DNA of 64,000 bases, taken from Bog-756 sp963718405 (GTDB lineage: Bacteria > Actinomycetota > Acidimicrobiia > Acidimicrobiales > RAAP-2). The notes below the pieces were generated by a model, which saw only the letters and a program-made list of their open reading frames with translations, was not told where the DNA came from and searched no databases. The stretch is taken from contig CAVQYZ010000002.1 in NCBI GenBank assembly GCA_963718405.1, positions 1,426,001-1,490,000 on the forward strand. Reading direction: 5' to 3'. A program made the translations under genes and the position numbers. Below, piece after piece: positions 11,570 to 23,256 of the stretch (its first letter is position 1; each line of letters begins with the position of its first letter).

Positions 11570-13351
11570 TCAGTCCTTGGTCGGGAGCAGTTGGAGGCCC
11601 AGATCGGCCAATACCGAGGGGGCCAGCGGCTTGGGGGCGCCGGTCATCGGATCCGATCCGGACTGGGTCTTCGGGAAGGCGATGACCTCGCGGATGCTGT
11701 CCTCGCCGGCAAAGATGGCCACCAGCCGGTCGATGCCCACGGCGAACCCGGCGTGGGGTGGAGCGCCATAGCGGAACGCTCCCAGCAGGAAGCCGAACCG
11801 GGAGGCCGCCTCCTCGTCACTGATGCCCAACACGGAGAAGACCCGGCTCTGGATGTCGGCCCGATGGATACGGACGCTGCCCGAGCCCAGCTCCCAACCG
11901 TTGAGGACCAGGTCGTAGGCCTGGGCCCGCACCGAGGCGGGGTCGGACTCCAGACGGTCGAGGTCGTCGGGATGGGGCATGGTGAACGGATGGTGGGCGG
12001 CCACCGGGTTCCCCTCGCCGTCCACGCCGTCGAACATGGGGAAGTCCATCACCCACAGGTACCGGTAGGGGCCCTCGCTGACCGGCCGTCCGCCCAACTC
12101 CACCCGGAGCTGGCCCAGGATGGTGCAGGCCAACCGGTACTGGTCGGCCACCACCACGATGAGGTCGCCGACGGAGGCCTTGGTCACGCCCAGCAGGCCG
12201 GACTGCTCCTCCTCGGAGAGGAAGCGGACCAGCGGCGACTCGAGGGCCGGGCCCGAACCCGAGCCAGCATCGTCTGAACCGGCGGTGACCCGGAACCAGG
12301 CCAGCCCCCCGGCGCCGAGCTCCTTGGCCCGGTCGACCAGGTTGTCCAGCTTGGATCGGGTCAACGAGGCGCCTCCCTCCAGGAGCAGCGCCTTCACGCA
12401 GGGCGCCTGGAAGGCCCGGACCTCGGTCCCGTCGAACAGCGGCGACAGGTCGATCAGCTCCATGCCGAAGCGCACATCGGGCTTGTCGGTGCCGTAGCGG
12501 TCGATGGCCTCGGCCCAGGTCATCCTCGGGATGTCCGGCGGGCGCTCGCCGGTAGCGGCCTCGGCCGCATCGACCACGGCCACGGACACGAAGTCGAGCA
12601 CATCCTCCTGGCTGACGAAGGAGGCCTCCACGTCCAACTGGGAGAATTCGAATTGGCGGTCGGCCCGGAGATCTTCGTCCCGCAGACAGCGGGCGATCTG
12701 GAAGTACCGGTCCATCCCGGCCACCATCAACAGCTGCTTGGCCAGCTGCGGGCTCTGGGGCAGGACGTAGGAGGTTCCCCGGTTGAGGCGGCTGGGCACG
12801 GTGAACTCCCGGGCGCCTTCCGGGGTCGGGGCCCAGAGCAGCGGGGTCTCCACCTCGATGAACCCCTGGCTGACCATGGCCGCCCGCAGGGCGGCGTTCA
12901 CGGTGGCCCGCAGGCGGAGATTGGCCTGCATCCGGGGTCGTCGCAGGTCGACGTAGCGGTACTTCAACCGCACCACCTCGTCGACCTCGGTCCGATCATC
13001 GACGGCCAGGGGGGGCGGCTCCGCCGTATTGAGGATGGTCACCTGGCACTCGCCGATCTCGACCTCACCGGTGGGAAGCTCGGGGTTGGTGGTCCCCTCG
13101 GGCCGGTGACGGATGACCCCGGTGACGGCCACCACGTACTCGCTACGCACGTCCACGGTGCCCGGGACCACGCACTGCACGATGCCGGTGTGGTCGCGGA
13201 CATCGACGAAGGCCAGATGCTCGCCGTGCTCCCGGCGCTTGGCCACCCAACCGCACACCGTGACCTCGGAGCCCACGTCCGCGACGCCGACGGTCCCGCA
13301 CAGCCGGGTGCGCATCGACGTGGCCTCGCTCGACTGGGGGGAGACGGTCAC
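11570..13351 (-). CDS. aspS: Aspartyl-tRNA synthetase, bacterial type
   Basis: 593-residue class IIb synthetase. It has an N-terminal OB-fold anticodon domain (VTVCGWVAKRREHGEHLAF), motif 1 near GFIEVETPLL, motif 2 FQIARCLRDEDLRADRQFEF, the bacterial GAD insertion between, and motif 3 FAVGIDRLVAIFAG. It may be non-discriminating (Asp/Asn), as in many actinobacteria; no gatCAB or asnS is in view to settle this. The GTG start at 13351 is supported by AAAGGAA a few bases upstream. The 134-base gap to hisS carries a 13-base tandem repeat. Confidence 0.96.
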   Translation of the reverse strand: MTVSPQSSEATSMRTRLCGTVGVADVGSEVTVCGWVAKRREHGEHLAFVDVRDHTGIVQCVVPGTVDVRSEYVVAVTGVIRHRPEGTTNPELPTGEVEIGECQVTILNTAEPPPLAVDDRTEVDEVVRLKYRYVDLRRPRMQANLRLRATVNAALRAAMVSQGFIEVETPLLWAPTPEGAREFTVPSRLNRGTSYVLPQSPQLAKQLLMVAGMDRYFQIARCLRDEDLRADRQFEFSQLDVEASFVSQEDVLDFVSVAVVDAAEAATGERPPDIPRMTWAEAIDRYGTDKPDVRFGMELIDLSPLFDGTEVRAFQAPCVKALLLEGGASLTRSKLDNLVDRAKELGAGGLAWFRVTAGSDDAGSGSGPALESPLVRFLSEEEQSGLLGVTKASVGDLIVVVADQYRLACTILGQLRVELGGRPVSEGPYRYLWVMDFPMFDGVDGEGNPVAAHHPFTMPHPDDLDRLESDPASVRAQAYDLVLNGWELGSGSVRIHRADIQSRVFSVLGISDEEAASRFGFLLGAFRYGAPPHAGFAVGIDRLVAIFAGEDSIREVIAFPKTQSGSDPMTGAPKPLAPSVLADLGLQLLPTKD

Positions 13352-13374
13352 AGCGGTTCCTTTCGGGTGCAGCG

Positions 13375-13420
13375 TTCGGATGCGGAGTTCGGATGCGGAG
13401 TTCGGATGCAGAGTTCGGGA
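13375..13420. repeat. 13-base tandem repeat, about 3.5 copies, upstream of aspS
   Basis: TTCGGATGCGGAG is repeated at 13375, 13388 and 13401 (third copy with one change) followed by a partial TTCGGGA. It lies in the hisS-aspS gap, 24 bases upstream of the aspS start, so it would be in the leader of the aspS mRNA or in its promoter region. No hairpin is obvious. Copy number is likely variable between strains. Confidence 0.85.
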
Positions 13421-13485
13421 GGCGGTCCGGTCACAGACCCGGGGCTACACGGTCGAGCGGCTGGGCTCCGTCGCCACCGGCCCGG

Positions 13486-14754
13486 TCACCCGGCCTGGTC
13501 ACGAACAGCGTCTACCACCTCGGAGCGCAGCACAGTCCGTTGCTCCCCGGTTCCCCGCATGGGTCGCACGGACACCGTACCCGCTGCCAGCTCCTCGGCC
13601 CTCACGATGAGGGCCACCCGGGCCCCGGACTTGTCGGCCGACTTCATCTGGGACTTCATCGACCGGTCGTCGAAGGCCCGCTGGGCCCGCAAGCCGGCGC
13701 CACGGAGCTCGGCGGTGATGTCCCGGGCGGCCCGGCCCCCGGTCACGTCGACCACGAAGGCGTCGGGCACGGCCGGGTCCACCCCGAACACCCCCTCGGC
13801 GTCACAGGCCAGCAACAGCCGTTCGATCCCGATCCCGAAGCCGATCCCCGGGGTCGGGGGCCCTCCGAGCATCTCCACCAGGCCGTCGTAGCGACCGCCC
13901 CCACCGATGCCGTTCTGAGCCGACTCCAGGGCCTCCGAGGCGAACTCGAAGGTGGTGCGGGTGTAGTAGTCGAACCCCCGCACCAGCCGGTGGTCGAAGC
14001 GGTACCGGACCCCAAGGGCGTCCAGCCCCTCGCACACCCGTTGGAAGTGCTCCCGGCACGGATCGCACAGGTGGTCGATCAAACGGGGGGCGTCCTCGGT
14101 GGCGTCCCGGCACTCCGGGCGCTTGCAGTCGAGGACCCGCAGCGGGTTGGCCTCCAGCCGGTCGCCGTGCTCGGAGCACAGCTGGTCCCGACGCTCTGCC
14201 AGGTACGCCGACAACAGCTCGAGGTAGGCGGGCCGGCATACCGCGTCGCCCATGGAGTTGATCCGGAGCTCGTAGTCGGTGAGGCCCAGTGACGAGAAGA
14301 ACCCGTCGGCCAGGGAGATGACCTCGGCGTCCAGATCGGGGTCGGGGGTGCCCAGGGCCTCCACCCCCAGCTGGTGGTGCTGGCGGTACCGGCCGGCCTG
14401 GGGGCGCTCGTAGCGGAAGGCCGGGGTCACGTACCAGGCCATCCAGGGCACAGGCGGCCGGTGCTGGACGAAGGCCCGCACCAGGGAGGCCGTCCCTTCG
14501 GGTCGGAGGGCCAACACCCTTCCGCCCCGATCCTCGAACTGGTACATCTCCTTGCCCACCACGTCGCTGCCCTCGCCGATCCCGCGGCGGAATACCCGGA
14601 CGTCCTCGAACAGGGGGGTGTGGGCCAGTCCGTACCCGGCCCGCTCGACCTGGTCGGCGAAGGCGGCGATCAGGGACTCCCACCGGGTCGACTCGGGCCA
14701 CAGCACATCGTGGGTGCCACTCGGGGCGCGCGCTACCAGGGGCTCGTCGGACAT
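13486..14754 (-). CDS. hisS: Histidyl-tRNA synthetase
   Basis: 422-residue class II synthetase. It has motif 1 around GTHDVLWPES, motif 2 TPAFRYERPQAGRYRQHHQ, the histidine-specific segment RGFDYYTRTTFEF, motif 3 GIGFGIGIERLLLA, and a C-terminal anticodon-binding domain. The peptide GIGGGGRYDGLVEMLGG is a family signature. It starts 7 bases after the rel stop, and the rel-hisS order is the usual one in actinobacteria. Confidence 0.96.
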   Translation of the reverse strand: MSDEPLVARAPSGTHDVLWPESTRWESLIAAFADQVERAGYGLAHTPLFEDVRVFRRGIGEGSDVVGKEMYQFEDRGGRVLALRPEGTASLVRAFVQHRPPVPWMAWYVTPAFRYERPQAGRYRQHHQLGVEALGTPDPDLDAEVISLADGFFSSLGLTDYELRINSMGDAVCRPAYLELLSAYLAERRDQLCSEHGDRLEANPLRVLDCKRPECRDATEDAPRLIDHLCDPCREHFQRVCEGLDALGVRYRFDHRLVRGFDYYTRTTFEFASEALESAQNGIGGGGRYDGLVEMLGGPPTPGIGFGIGIERLLLACDAEGVFGVDPAVPDAFVVDVTGGRAARDITAELRGAGLRAQRAFDDRSMKSQMKSADKSGARVALIVRAEELAAGTVSVRPMRGTGEQRTVLRSEVVDAVRDQAG

Positions 14755-14761
14755 CGGGGGC

Positions 14762-17266
<2,505 letters not shown>

Positions 17267-17321
17267 CCTTAAAGGGTACCTGTCCGGGCTGGACAACCGG
17301 TACCTCGGAAGGCCCCGCCGC

Positions 17322-18845
17322 TCAGCGGCGCTTTCCCTTCCCGCCCTTCCCGCCCTTGCCCTTCCGGGGTCGGGGCGGCGGGCGGGTGCCGCCGGGTCGG
17401 GTGGATCCAGAAGCGGCCCGGTTGGTGCCGGACGAGGACTTTGCGCTCCCGGCCGAGGTCGAAGCAGTCGCGCCCGTGGACACGGCTGCACCCGATCCGG
17501 CGTCCTTGCGGTTGCCCGACCCGCTCCGTCGGGCGGTCGAGGCCGCCCCGGGTCGGATGACGCCGGTGGTCTGGTTGCGGACCTTGCCCGAGGCCCGGCC
17601 GCCTCCGCCGCCGGCGCCGGCCATGGCCGCGGCGGTGGCCGGGGTCAGCACTGCGCCTCGTTCCCCCCGGGCTTCCAGCCGTTGCCGGATGGTGATGTAG
17701 CGGGGCTCCCGCTCCTTCATATAAGCCAGCAGGGGCGAGGCGATGAAGATCGACGAGTAGGCCCCGCTGGTCAGTCCGATGACCAGAGCCAGTCCGAAGT
17801 CCTGCAAGGAGGTGGCCCCCAGGACGAAGGACCCGATCACCAGGACCGACAGTACCGGGATGATGGCCACCAACGACGTGTTGATGGATCGGGCCAACGT
17901 CTGGTTCATCGACAGGTTGACCATCTCCGAGTACGTGATGCGTCCCGAGGCCCCGAGTCCCTGGGAGTTGTCGCGTATTCGGTCGAACACCACCACGGTG
18001 TCGTAGAGGGAATAGCCCAACACGGTCAGTACGGCCACCACCGTGTCCGGGGTCACCTGAAAGCCGGTCAGCGAGTAGATGCCCACCGTGACCAAAATGT
18101 CGTGGAACACCGCCACAATGGCGGCCACCGCCATCTTGAACTCGAAACGGATCGATATGTAGATGGTCACCAATATGAAGAAGACGATCAGGGCCTGGAT
18201 GGCTTTGGTGGTGACCTCCCGACCCCAGGTGGCTCCGACCTCGTTGTAGTTGACGTTGTTGGGCGTGGTGTGGGCGGCCTTGGCCATGGCGTCGGTGACC
18301 CTGACCTCGATGGCCTGGCGTTCGGCCAGTGGCTTCGAGTTCAGATCGGCGGTGACCTCGATCTGTCGCTGGTGGTTGATCTGATTGGTCAACTGGACCA
18401 CGGTGGGCTGGGTGACCCCGGCCGACTCGGCCGCCGCCGTGGCCTGGGCCACCGTGAGGTTCTGGGAGCTCACCAGCCAGGACTGGCCGCCCTTGAAGTC
18501 GATGCCCAGGTTGAGGCCCCGGGTGCTCAGCGAGATGATGCCCAGAACGATGACGAAGGCCGACGCCGCGAACCAGATCTTGCGCCGGCCGATGAAGTCG
18601 AAGGAGGTCTCACCACGGTAGAGGCGGATGAGCACGTTGTGGGGCTTCTCGCCCCGGTCCTTCTCGTCCTGCTCCTCGGCAGCGTAAGCAAGCTCCTCTT
18701 CGAACTCCTCCTCCAACTCCAGTGCTGCTTCCTCGTGCTCGAGGTCCTCCCCGGAGACGCCGTCGCCGGGGCCGTTGGCGCCCGCGCCGTTGGCCGAGGT
18801 CTCTTCGGGCCCCTTGCCGTTGCCGGTCCCGCCACGTGGGCTCAT
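17322..18845 (-). CDS. secF: Protein translocase subunit SecF with long charged tails
   Basis: 507 residues, much longer than the usual about 300-400. The SecF core has six membrane segments and the signatures GLNLGIDFKGG, GYSLYDTVVVFDRIRDN and NTSLVAIIPVLSVLVIGS. With SecD it forms the proton-driven complex that pulls exported proteins through SecYEG. The N-terminus (about 70 residues) is highly acidic (EDLEHEEAALELEEEFEEEL). The C-terminus (about 110 residues) is Gly/Ser/Thr-rich and ends strongly basic (RKGKGGKGGKGKRR). Its ATG overlaps the secD stop (ATGA), so the pair is translationally coupled. Confidence 0.96.
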   Translation of the reverse strand: MSPRGGTGNGKGPEETSANGAGANGPGDGVSGEDLEHEEAALELEEEFEEELAYAAEEQDEKDRGEKPHNVLIRLYRGETSFDFIGRRKIWFAASAFVIVLGIISLSTRGLNLGIDFKGGQSWLVSSQNLTVAQATAAAESAGVTQPTVVQLTNQINHQRQIEVTADLNSKPLAERQAIEVRVTDAMAKAAHTTPNNVNYNEVGATWGREVTTKAIQALIVFFILVTIYISIRFEFKMAVAAIVAVFHDILVTVGIYSLTGFQVTPDTVVAVLTVLGYSLYDTVVVFDRIRDNSQGLGASGRITYSEMVNLSMNQTLARSINTSLVAIIPVLSVLVIGSFVLGATSLQDFGLALVIGLTSGAYSSIFIASPLLAYMKEREPRYITIRQRLEARGERGAVLTPATAAAMAGAGGGGGRASGKVRNQTTGVIRPGAASTARRSGSGNRKDAGSGAAVSTGATASTSAGSAKSSSGTNRAASGSTRPGGTRPPPRPRKGKGGKGGKGKRR

Positions 18846-20365
18846 GATGCCGTCGCCACCTTGGAGCCGAGCCCGTGGGCCATGCTCATGGCGCCGGTCT
18901 CGTTGGCCCCGCGCCGTTGACCCAGGAGGATGACCAGTGGACGGGTGAAGAAGTAGGTCACCACGACGTCGAGCACCGTCGAGATGCCGAGGAACAAGGC
19001 GAAGCCCTGGACGTCGCCGGTGGACAGCTTGTAGAGGACGATGGCGCCCAGGAACGACACGGCGTCAGCGGCCAACACGGTACGGAAGGCACTGGCGAAT
19101 CCCTTGTCCACGCTGCTCCTGATGGTCCGGCCGGCCCGCGCCTCGTCTTTTAATCGTTCGAAATAGACGATGTACGAGTCGACGGTGATGCCGATGGAGA
19201 CGATCACCCCGATCACGCCGGCCAGGTCGATGGTCACGTTGGCCGTCTGACCCAGCATGGCGATGATGGCCCACAGAAGTGCCGCCGTCACCACCAGGCC
19301 GGCCACCACCACCAGGCCGAGGAGGCGGTAGTAGAAGATGATGTACAGCAACACCAGGGCCAGCCCGACCAGGCCCGAGAGGAGCCCGGCCTTCAGGGAC
19401 GACTTGCCCAGCGACGCCGACACCGTCTGCACGGTGAGCCGGTTGAGCCTCACCGGCAGAGCGCCGTAGGTGAACTCGGTGGCCAGGGTCTTGGCCTGGT
19501 CCTCGGTGAAACTGCCGGAGATCTGCACCTGGCCGTTGAACGGGGTGAAGGTGGTCTGGGTGGGCTGGGTGTAGGGCGCCGAGATCACCTGCCCGTCGAG
19601 GTCGATGGCGATGATGGCGTGGAACTGCTGCTGGGCCAGCGTGTCCCAGGCTGTGGAGCCGGGCCCGGTGAGGGTCAGGTTGACGGCCCACTGCCCGTTG
19701 TTCAACTGGGCACTGGCTGACTTGACCTCGGTACCGGTGAGTTGGGCCGGGCCCAGCACGCAACGCGGGTAACAACCGTTCTGCGCCGTCCCGGGGAGTA
19801 TCACCGTGTCGCTCTTGTTGTCGTTCGTCGGCAGGGTGCTCGGGTAGGTGGCGAAGGCGGTGTCCTCGGGGATGTTGGTGTTGGAGGTGTACCCGTTGGC
19901 GTTGCTCGAATCGGGGGTCACCTGAAGGTTGGCCTTGGTCAACGCCGACGTCGACGAGCAAGTGGGCAGCGGCCCGGTGGCGGGCTTCTTCCCCTTGGCC
20001 ACGGTCAGCGCCGGGGCATAACAGAGCGCCGGCCGGAAGAGGAGCTCGGCGGTGTTGCCCAGGTTCTTGAGGACCGCCTGGACGTTCTTCTCACCGGGGA
20101 TCGATACGGAAATCTGGTTCGTGCCCTGGCTGGCCACAGTGGCACCACTGGTGCCGGCGTTGACCCGATCGCCCAGAATGGTCACGATGGTGTCCAGCTG
20201 GGCCTGGTTGACCGGGCGGGCCGTCTGGTAGGTGACGGCCAGGCCGCCGTCGAGGTCCAGACCCAACTTCGGCGACCAACCCGCCGCCAGGACGGCGCTG
20301 AGAGCGATCACGGCGACGGCGATGACCGCCAACAGACTGACCCAGAGCGAGCGCTTGTTCTTCAT
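18842..20365 (-). CDS. secD: Protein translocase subunit SecD
   Basis: 507 residues: an N-terminal membrane segment (SLWVSLLAVIAVAVIALSAVL), the family signature LGLDLDGGLAVTYQ, a large periplasmic-side P1 domain, then five membrane segments with SIGITVDSYIVYFERLKDE and the closing FTRPLVILLGQRR. P1 carries a Ser/Thr/Asn-rich insertion. It starts 6 bases after the yajC stop and overlaps secF, forming yajC-secD-secF. Confidence 0.96.
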   Translation of the reverse strand: MKNKRSLWVSLLAVIAVAVIALSAVLAAGWSPKLGLDLDGGLAVTYQTARPVNQAQLDTIVTILGDRVNAGTSGATVASQGTNQISVSIPGEKNVQAVLKNLGNTAELLFRPALCYAPALTVAKGKKPATGPLPTCSSTSALTKANLQVTPDSSNANGYTSNTNIPEDTAFATYPSTLPTNDNKSDTVILPGTAQNGCYPRCVLGPAQLTGTEVKSASAQLNNGQWAVNLTLTGPGSTAWDTLAQQQFHAIIAIDLDGQVISAPYTQPTQTTFTPFNGQVQISGSFTEDQAKTLATEFTYGALPVRLNRLTVQTVSASLGKSSLKAGLLSGLVGLALVLLYIIFYYRLLGLVVVAGLVVTAALLWAIIAMLGQTANVTIDLAGVIGVIVSIGITVDSYIVYFERLKDEARAGRTIRSSVDKGFASAFRTVLAADAVSFLGAIVLYKLSTGDVQGFALFLGISTVLDVVVTYFFTRPLVILLGQRRGANETGAMSMAHGLGSKVATAS

Positions 20366-20371
20366 GACTGA

Positions 20372-20893
20372 TCAGGCGGCCGGGTTGGCGTCTGGGCCGT
20401 GTGCCTCATCACTGCCCTGCGTTGCGCCACCGTGATCAGCGGGGTGGTCCTCTTCTTCGTCCCCGTCGTCCTCGGTGTCATCGATCTCGTCGTCGCCCTC
20501 CGCCAGCTCCGGCTCGTCGTCGTACTCCCCGGTCTCCTCGTCCTCGTAGCCCTCGTCCTCGTCAGGCTCCTCGGGCTCCGGCTCCTCCAGCTTCCTGATG
20601 ATGTACTGCTTCATGACCACGAAGGAGGCCCCGACGCTGGTCTCGAGGGTCACCCGGTCCCCGTCGATGTCGATGATGTGCCCGACGATGCCACCGGCGG
20701 TGAGCACCTCATCGCCCACGTCCCACGTCTTGACCTGCTCCTTGGCCAGTTTGGCCTTGCGCTGCTGCGGCCGGTAGATGAGGAAGTAGAAGCCCGCGCC
20801 GATCACGATGATGATCAGATAGGCCGAACTTCCGTTGGACTTCTTAGCGGCAGCGGCCAGCAACGGCGCCACCAGGCTGAGGGCGGCGATCAT
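20372..20893 (-). CDS. yajC: YajC preprotein translocase subunit with long acidic tail
   Basis: The first about 95 residues are a normal YajC: one membrane segment (AYLIIIVIGAGFYFLIYRPQ), the QRKAKLAKEQ basic stretch, DVGDEVLTAGGIVGHI and the DRVTLETSVGASFVVMKQYI beta region. The remaining about 75 residues are almost solid Asp/Glu (EPEEPDEDEGYEDEETGEYD and more). Usual YajC is about 90-120 residues. YajC associates with SecDF. The acidic tail would face the cytoplasm alongside the basic SecF tail. First gene of yajC-secD-secF, 81 bases after tgt. Confidence 0.93.
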   Translation of the reverse strand: MIAALSLVAPLLAAAAKKSNGSSAYLIIIVIGAGFYFLIYRPQQRKAKLAKEQVKTWDVGDEVLTAGGIVGHIIDIDGDRVTLETSVGASFVVMKQYIIRKLEEPEPEEPDEDEGYEDEETGEYDDEPELAEGDDEIDDTEDDGDEEEDHPADHGGATQGSDEAHGPDANPAA

Positions 20894-20974
20894 CGAGGTC
20901 GGTGGAGGGGGTCGAGGGTGGGCACGGCGGGATCGACTGTAGCCCAGCTCAGCTCCGGTAAGGCGCCGCCGGGT

Positions 20975-22090
20975 TCAGGCGCCCCACACCTCGGCCGTCC
21001 GGGCCCGGAGCTTGTCCAGTCGCCCCTGCCTGATGGCCCGGCGGGCCTCGGCCATCAGGGCGAGGGTGAAGGCCAGGTTGTGGATGGTGAGCAAGCGCCA
21101 GGCCGTGGGCTCCCCCACCAGCAGCAGGTGCCGCAGATAGCCCCGGGACCAGCGGGCACAGGTGGTGCAGGTGCACAGAGGGTCGAGGGGCTGGTCATCC
21201 CGGGCGAACGAGGCGTTGCGGAGGTTGAGCCGTCCGGTGGTGGTCAGCATGGAGCCGTGGCGGGCCATCCGGGTTGGTGCCACGCAGTCGAACTGGTCGA
21301 CGCCGAGGGCCACGGCTTCGATGAGCGCCACCGGATCGCCCACGCCCATGAGGTAGCGGGGACGGTCGGCGGGGAGATGGGGCACGGTGACCGCCAGCGC
21401 CTCGAGCAGGGCCTGGCGGGGCTCCCCTACCGAGAGGCCGCCGATCCCGTACCCGTCGAAGTCCAGGGCCACGGTGCGCTCGGCACTCTCCACCCGCAGC
21501 TCGGGGTCGGTGCCGCCCTGGACGATGCCGAACAGGGCCTGACCCTCGGGTCGGGCCTCGAGGCCACGGTGGCAGCTCCTAGCCCGGACGGCCCACTCGG
21601 CGGTGCGGTCGACCGCCTGCCGTAGCGCTTCGGGCGGTGCGGGCAGTGTGGCGCAGACGTCCAACACCATCTGGATATCGGCGCCGATCAGCCCCTGGGC
21701 CTCGACGGCCGATTCCGGAGTGAGCCGGAGGCGGGTGCCGTCATAGACCGAGGCGAAGGTGACCCCGTCATCGTCGACCACCGGCTTGAGCGAGTGGACC
21801 TGGTAGCCGCCGGAGTCGGTCAGAGTATGGCCCGACCAACCGGTGAACCGGTGGAGCCCACCGAGATCGGCCACCACGTCGGCGCCGGGGCGCAACATCA
21901 GGTGGTACGTGTTGGCCAGGACCACCTCAGCCCCCAGCGCCTCGAGGTCCAGGCTGTCGAGGGCCTTGACCGCACCCCGGGTGCCCACCGGCATGAAAGC
22001 GGGAACGGCGTACGAGCCCCGGGTGGTGTGCACCGATCCGGCCCGCGCCGAGCCGTCTTGGGCGGTGATATCGACCTGGACCACGCTCAA
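20975..22090 (-). CDS. tgt: Queuine/preQ1 tRNA-guanine transglycosylase
   Basis: 371 residues. It exchanges guanine 34 of GUN-anticodon tRNAs for preQ1. TLTDSGGYQVHSL holds the active-site Asp region, FGIVQGGTDPELR and GIGGLSVGEP form the substrate pocket, DCVAPTRMARHGS contains the nucleophile Asp, and CTCTTCARWSRGYLRHLL is the C-x-C-x2-C...H zinc site. The TTG at 22090 overlaps the queA TGA; a GTG at 22084 is an alternative. With queA next door the tRNA part of queuosine synthesis is local, while preQ1 synthesis genes (queC/D/E/F) are not in view, so preQ1 or queuine may be salvaged or made elsewhere. Confidence 0.94.
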   Translation of the reverse strand: MSVVQVDITAQDGSARAGSVHTTRGSYAVPAFMPVGTRGAVKALDSLDLEALGAEVVLANTYHLMLRPGADVVADLGGLHRFTGWSGHTLTDSGGYQVHSLKPVVDDDGVTFASVYDGTRLRLTPESAVEAQGLIGADIQMVLDVCATLPAPPEALRQAVDRTAEWAVRARSCHRGLEARPEGQALFGIVQGGTDPELRVESAERTVALDFDGYGIGGLSVGEPRQALLEALAVTVPHLPADRPRYLMGVGDPVALIEAVALGVDQFDCVAPTRMARHGSMLTTTGRLNLRNASFARDDQPLDPLCTCTTCARWSRGYLRHLLLVGEPTAWRLLTIHNLAFTLALMAEARRAIRQGRLDKLRARTAEVWGA

Positions 22091-23175
22091 CGGGGGCCCC
22101 GCTCCACCACCATGGCGTCGCCGAAGGAGAGGAAGCGGTACCGCTCCTCAATGGCCGTGGCGTACAGCTGACGCCACTGCGGCCCGCAGAACGCCTCGAC
22201 CAACAGCAAGAGGCTGGACCGGGGCAGATGGAAGTTGGTGACCAGCACGTCAACCACCTCGAAGGGGTAGCGGCCATGGATGTAGAGGTCGGTCCGGCCC
22301 GACAGCCGGCCGGTTGACGCCGCGCTCTCGAGGGCCCGAACCACGGTGGTCCCCACCGCCACCACCCGGGTGGCATCGGCACAGGCGGCCATGGTGGCGG
22401 GCGGTACCGAGTACCGCTCGGAGTGGATGACGTGCTCCTCCGCGGTGGCCGCGCTGATCGGTCGGAAGGTGTCCAACCCGATGACCAGATCCACGGTGGC
22501 CACGGTGGCCCCGGCCTCCCGGCAGGCGTCGAGGAGCCCGGGGGTGAAGTGGAGCCCGGCGGTTGGGGCGGCACTGGAACGCTCCCCGACCTCCCTCGGC
22601 ACCGAGAACACCGTCTGGTAGCGCTCGGGATCGTCGAGGGAGCGGTGGATGTAGGGCGGGAGCGGCATGGTCCCCGACCGGTCCACCACCGAGGGATCGA
22701 TCAGCCGGACCAACCGTCGGCCGTCCTCGTCGGTGCCGAGGGGCTCCCCCACCTCGACCACCGGCGGCCCGGAGGGGGATTCGTGCAACAAGGTCGAGGC
22801 CGGGAGCCGGCGCCCCGGTCGTACCAGGGCCTCCCAGGTCGAGGGCTGGCCGTCCGCCGGTTCCAACAGCAGCACCTCGGCCCGACCACCGGTGACCTTG
22901 ACCAGATTGAGCCGGGCCGCCAGCACCCTGGTGTCGTTGACCACCACCAGATCGCCCTGCCGCAGCAGGAGGGGAAGGTCGGCCATGGTGACGTGTCCGA
23001 CCTCTCCGGTGGTGGTGAGGCCGGGGGCCACCAGCAGCCGGGCCGCACTCCGTGTCGCCATCGGAGACTGGGCGATGAGCTCGGAGGGAAGGCCGTAGTC
23101 GTAGGCGTCCATCGGCACTCCGGCCGTGGGAGCCGGATCGACTGAAGGACCCGGGACCGACGTGAGCTCCGACAT
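22087..23175 (-). CDS. queA: S-adenosylmethionine:tRNA ribosyltransferase-isomerase
   Basis: 362 residues. It transfers the ribosyl part of SAM to preQ1-modified tRNA, giving epoxyqueuosine. Signatures: YDYGLPSELIAQSP, DLVVVNDTRVLAARL, SSAAPTAGLHFTP and the C-terminal NFHLPRSSLLLLVEAFCG. Its stop overlaps the tgt start, so the two queuosine genes are coupled. It is separated from ruvB by 81 bases; a ruvB-queA-tgt-yajC order is found in several bacterial groups. Confidence 0.95.
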   Translation of the reverse strand: MSELTSVPGPSVDPAPTAGVPMDAYDYGLPSELIAQSPMATRSAARLLVAPGLTTTGEVGHVTMADLPLLLRQGDLVVVNDTRVLAARLNLVKVTGGRAEVLLLEPADGQPSTWEALVRPGRRLPASTLLHESPSGPPVVEVGEPLGTDEDGRRLVRLIDPSVVDRSGTMPLPPYIHRSLDDPERYQTVFSVPREVGERSSAAPTAGLHFTPGLLDACREAGATVATVDLVIGLDTFRPISAATAEEHVIHSERYSVPPATMAACADATRVVAVGTTVVRALESAASTGRLSGRTDLYIHGRYPFEVVDVLVTNFHLPRSSLLLLVEAFCGPQWRQLYATAIEERYRFLSFGDAMVVERGPR

Positions 23176-23256
23176 GCCTCCATGGTGGCAGACCGGATCG
23201 ACCGGCTGGACCTGGTCGGTCCACTAGGTCCGGGGTTCAGCGTCTGCTCGGCGCCT

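Noticed and set aside
17267..17491. A 75-residue N-terminal extension of Rel
   Set aside because: The extension is Arg/Pro/Gly-rich with no Rel similarity, and a good ATG with upstream AAGG lies at 17266.
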